A model generated the notes under the pieces. That model was not told the DNA's origin. It did no database searches and was given only the letters and a program-made list of their open reading frames with translations. Shown one piece after another: positions 5,504 to 6,999 of a stretch of 6,999 nt of DNA. Source of the DNA: Euryarchaeota archaeon UBA226 (GTDB taxonomy: Archaea; Thermoplasmatota; Poseidoniia; Poseidoniales; Poseidoniaceae). The position numbers were made by a program, and so were the translations under genes. Location of the stretch: assembly GCA_002505935.1 (NCBI GenBank), contig DAWL01000006.1, positions 1,813-8,811 on the forward strand, given 5' to 3'. Each line of letters starts with the position of its first letter. Within the stretch, counting starts at the first letter, position 1.

Positions 5504-6999
5504 GTGTACCGCAAGTCACCTTCCTCGACCGTGCGGGTACTTGCCATCTTCTTGCTGATGTTGATGGCGCCATATGCCGGCCTTGTTCCAGAGTCCGTCA
5601 GTTCGTTGGAGGTAGTGAAGGACCAATCGTTCAGCATAACATTCTCCGAAGGAAGCGGAGATGAATTGATTGGAGATACTTTGACTTTGAACAACAGCGA
5701 TTGGACGGTTAGAAGCGAGCGTGGCTTCGATGAGTGGATTTCCAATTTCATCGAAAATGGTTCAGCACAAACTTCAGGCAAGATGTTGATTGAAGATGAT
5801 CTCGGTAGATTGCACGGTTGCTGGAGCGAAGGGACAAATGGTATCTGGATGTTCAAAACTGAAGCCGATGGAAATGTGACCACGCAGCAGGTGGACAATC
5901 AGAGTGCCTTGGACGGCTGTGCTTTGGCGATTGATGATCAGGACAATCTCTTCATCACCTGGGCCGATTCACAAGGAGAATTGCACTTGTCTCGCGAAGC
6001 CAAGAAGGGAGCGATGAATTTTGCACGCACCTTCTTGACCAGAGCATTGATTGAAAATTCGGTTCAACTTCCGTTGAATATCGATTTCAGCGATGGAATG
6101 CGAGCAACCATCGTTTGGAGGTCTGCTAATGACTCAACGCTTTGGGCTACAAATCACACCGGCTCTTACTGGATGACTAGACAGTTGATTTCCGATGCTG
6201 TAGGATCTGATATCGAGATGATTGCCGATTCTGATGGAGTCATGAATGTGGCCTACACCCAAGGCAATGATGTTCGTCTATTGCGTTTCAACGAAACCAT
6301 TCACGATGACAAGGTGCTGTACCGTTCCGATTCATCGATGCTCAATTCCAGATTGGGTTTCAATCTTGATTCGCAAGGAAATCCGCAGATATCCTATGAG
6401 GGCGACGATGGCGTGATGATTCTGCGTAGTCTCTCTGGACAGTCAACCGGCCGAGTGAATCCCGATCCTATGGCTAACCTGAGTCTTGAGGATATGGATC
6501 ATGATAGCCCTCCCACAATTATTTCACACGCTGATTTCGATGCTGATGGAACCAGTGATTTGGTTGTAGGCAACCCTAGTTTCGACAATGGTTCCGGTTC
6601 TGTGGTAGTTCATTTCGGCAATAAAAATCGTTCAGCATTCTTGGACCCTGCAACGGTATGGAACCTTGATGGTTCAGTAAATGAGTCTCTATCCTCTGGA
6701 TTAGCAGCGGGAGATTTCAACGGAGATGGAATCGATGATTTGGTAGTTGGAATTCCCGGCAGAGGAAACAATTCTTCCAATGTTGGACATGTTGAGATGT
6801 ATCTCGGTTCCTCTTCAGGCCTTACTAGTACTCCCGCATGGGTTTGGACCTTGAACGCCAGTCAAGGATTCACAGGGGCAAAGCTTGCTTCGGCCGGTGA
6901 TGTGGATAGTGATGGAGATGAGGAATTGTTGATTGTCAGTAGTAACTACACTTCTCCAAATCCGAATTCAGAGAAAGGTCGCGTCGATATGTTCCTCGG
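5504..6999 (+). CDS. Exported FG-GAP/integrin-like beta-propeller surface protein (3' end beyond window)
   Basis: The frame is open from an in-frame TAG at 5489-5491 to the window edge (498 full codons from the GTG at 5504). The N-terminus, MYRKSPSSTVR followed by VLAIFLLMLMAPYAGL, is a good Sec signal peptide with no lipobox Cys. GTG 5531 is a shorter alternative start. Residues ~90-320 hold propeller-like repeats such as LDSQGNPQISYEGDDG and IDDQDNLFITWADSQG, the style also seen in the giant protein. Then come FG-GAP repeats with calcium loops DFDADGTSDLVVG (344 onward), DFNGDGIDDLVVG (404 onward) and DVDSDGDEELLI (466 onward), spaced 60-62 residues as expected for integrin-alpha-like blades. 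There are many N-x-S/T sequons. It probably continues into more blades and perhaps calcium repeats and a membrane anchor. Likely an extracellular adhesion or binding protein; ligand unknown. Confidence 0.92.
   Translation, partial: MYRKSPSSTVRVLAIFLLMLMAPYAGLVPESVSSLEVVKDQSFSITFSEGSGDELIGDTLTLNNSDWTVRSERGFDEWISNFIENGSAQTSGKMLIEDDLGRLHGCWSEGTNGIWMFKTEADGNVTTQQVDNQSALDGCALAIDDQDNLFITWADSQGELHLSREAKKGAMNFARTFLTRALIENSVQLPLNIDFSDGMRATIVWRSANDSTLWATNHTGSYWMTRQLISDAVGSDIEMIADSDGVMNVAYTQGNDVRLLRFNETIHDDKVLYRSDSSMLNSRLGFNLDSQGNPQISYEGDDGVMILRSLSGQSTGRVNPDPMANLSLEDMDHDSPPTIISHADFDADGTSDLVVGNPSFDNGSGSVVVHFGNKNRSAFLDPATVWNLDGSVNESLSSGLAAGDFNGDGIDDLVVGIPGRGNNSSNVGHVEMYLGSSSGLTSTPAWVWTLNASQGFTGAKLASAGDVDSDGDEELLIVSSNYTSPNPNSEKGRVDMFL

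Noticed and set aside
5488..5898. 136-codon minus-strand frame opposite the start of the FG-GAP gene
   Set aside because: It is antisense to the signal peptide and propeller coding region and has no domain features.

Overview
The window looks like part of the genome of an uncultivated marine planktonic archaeon, most likely Marine Group II Euryarchaeota (Poseidoniales) or a close Thermoplasmatota relative. This is an inference. It rests on a giant secreted, Asp-rich, calcium-repeat surface protein with one C-terminal membrane helix and a short Trp-rich cytoplasmic tail, on a second exported protein with FG-GAP repeats, on the lack of convincing Shine-Dalgarno sequences, and on dense gene packing. 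No rRNA, tRNA or other phylogenetic marker is present, so the assignment is not proven.

Layout. Bases 1-72 appear to be the last codons of an upstream gene, whose Trp-rich end resembles the tail of the next protein. After a 56-bp gap, bases 129-4709 (+) encode a 1526-residue modular surface protein. In order it has a signal peptide, a short calcium motif, a beta-propeller-like region, calcium motifs, half of an IPT/TIG domain, two LamG-like jelly-rolls, the other half of the IPT/TIG domain, a long series of thrombospondin type 3-like calcium repeats, one transmembrane helix, a charged coiled-coil/SHOCT-like segment and a Trp-rich tail. Five bases further on, convergent, is a thiamine pyrophosphokinase gene (4715-5371, -). 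A 132-bp GC-rich, palindrome-rich divergent spacer (5372-5503) follows. The window ends inside a second exported protein (5504-6999+, +) with propeller-like repeats followed by FG-GAP repeats.

The surface proteins probably act outside the cell in calcium-dependent adhesion or in binding glycans or particles. The kinase is a housekeeping cofactor enzyme and shows no obvious functional link to them.

The most notable observation is that the two LamG domains sit inside a single IPT/TIG domain. Hand counts put the LamG DNA at about 34% G+C in sampled lines, against about 52-53% in the flanking IPT halves. This suggests modular insertion of a lectin cassette into a host domain. Other points of interest are a perfect inverted repeat covering the giant gene's start codon, an exact 123-bp (41-residue) repeat register, and the stacked palindromes in the divergent spacer.
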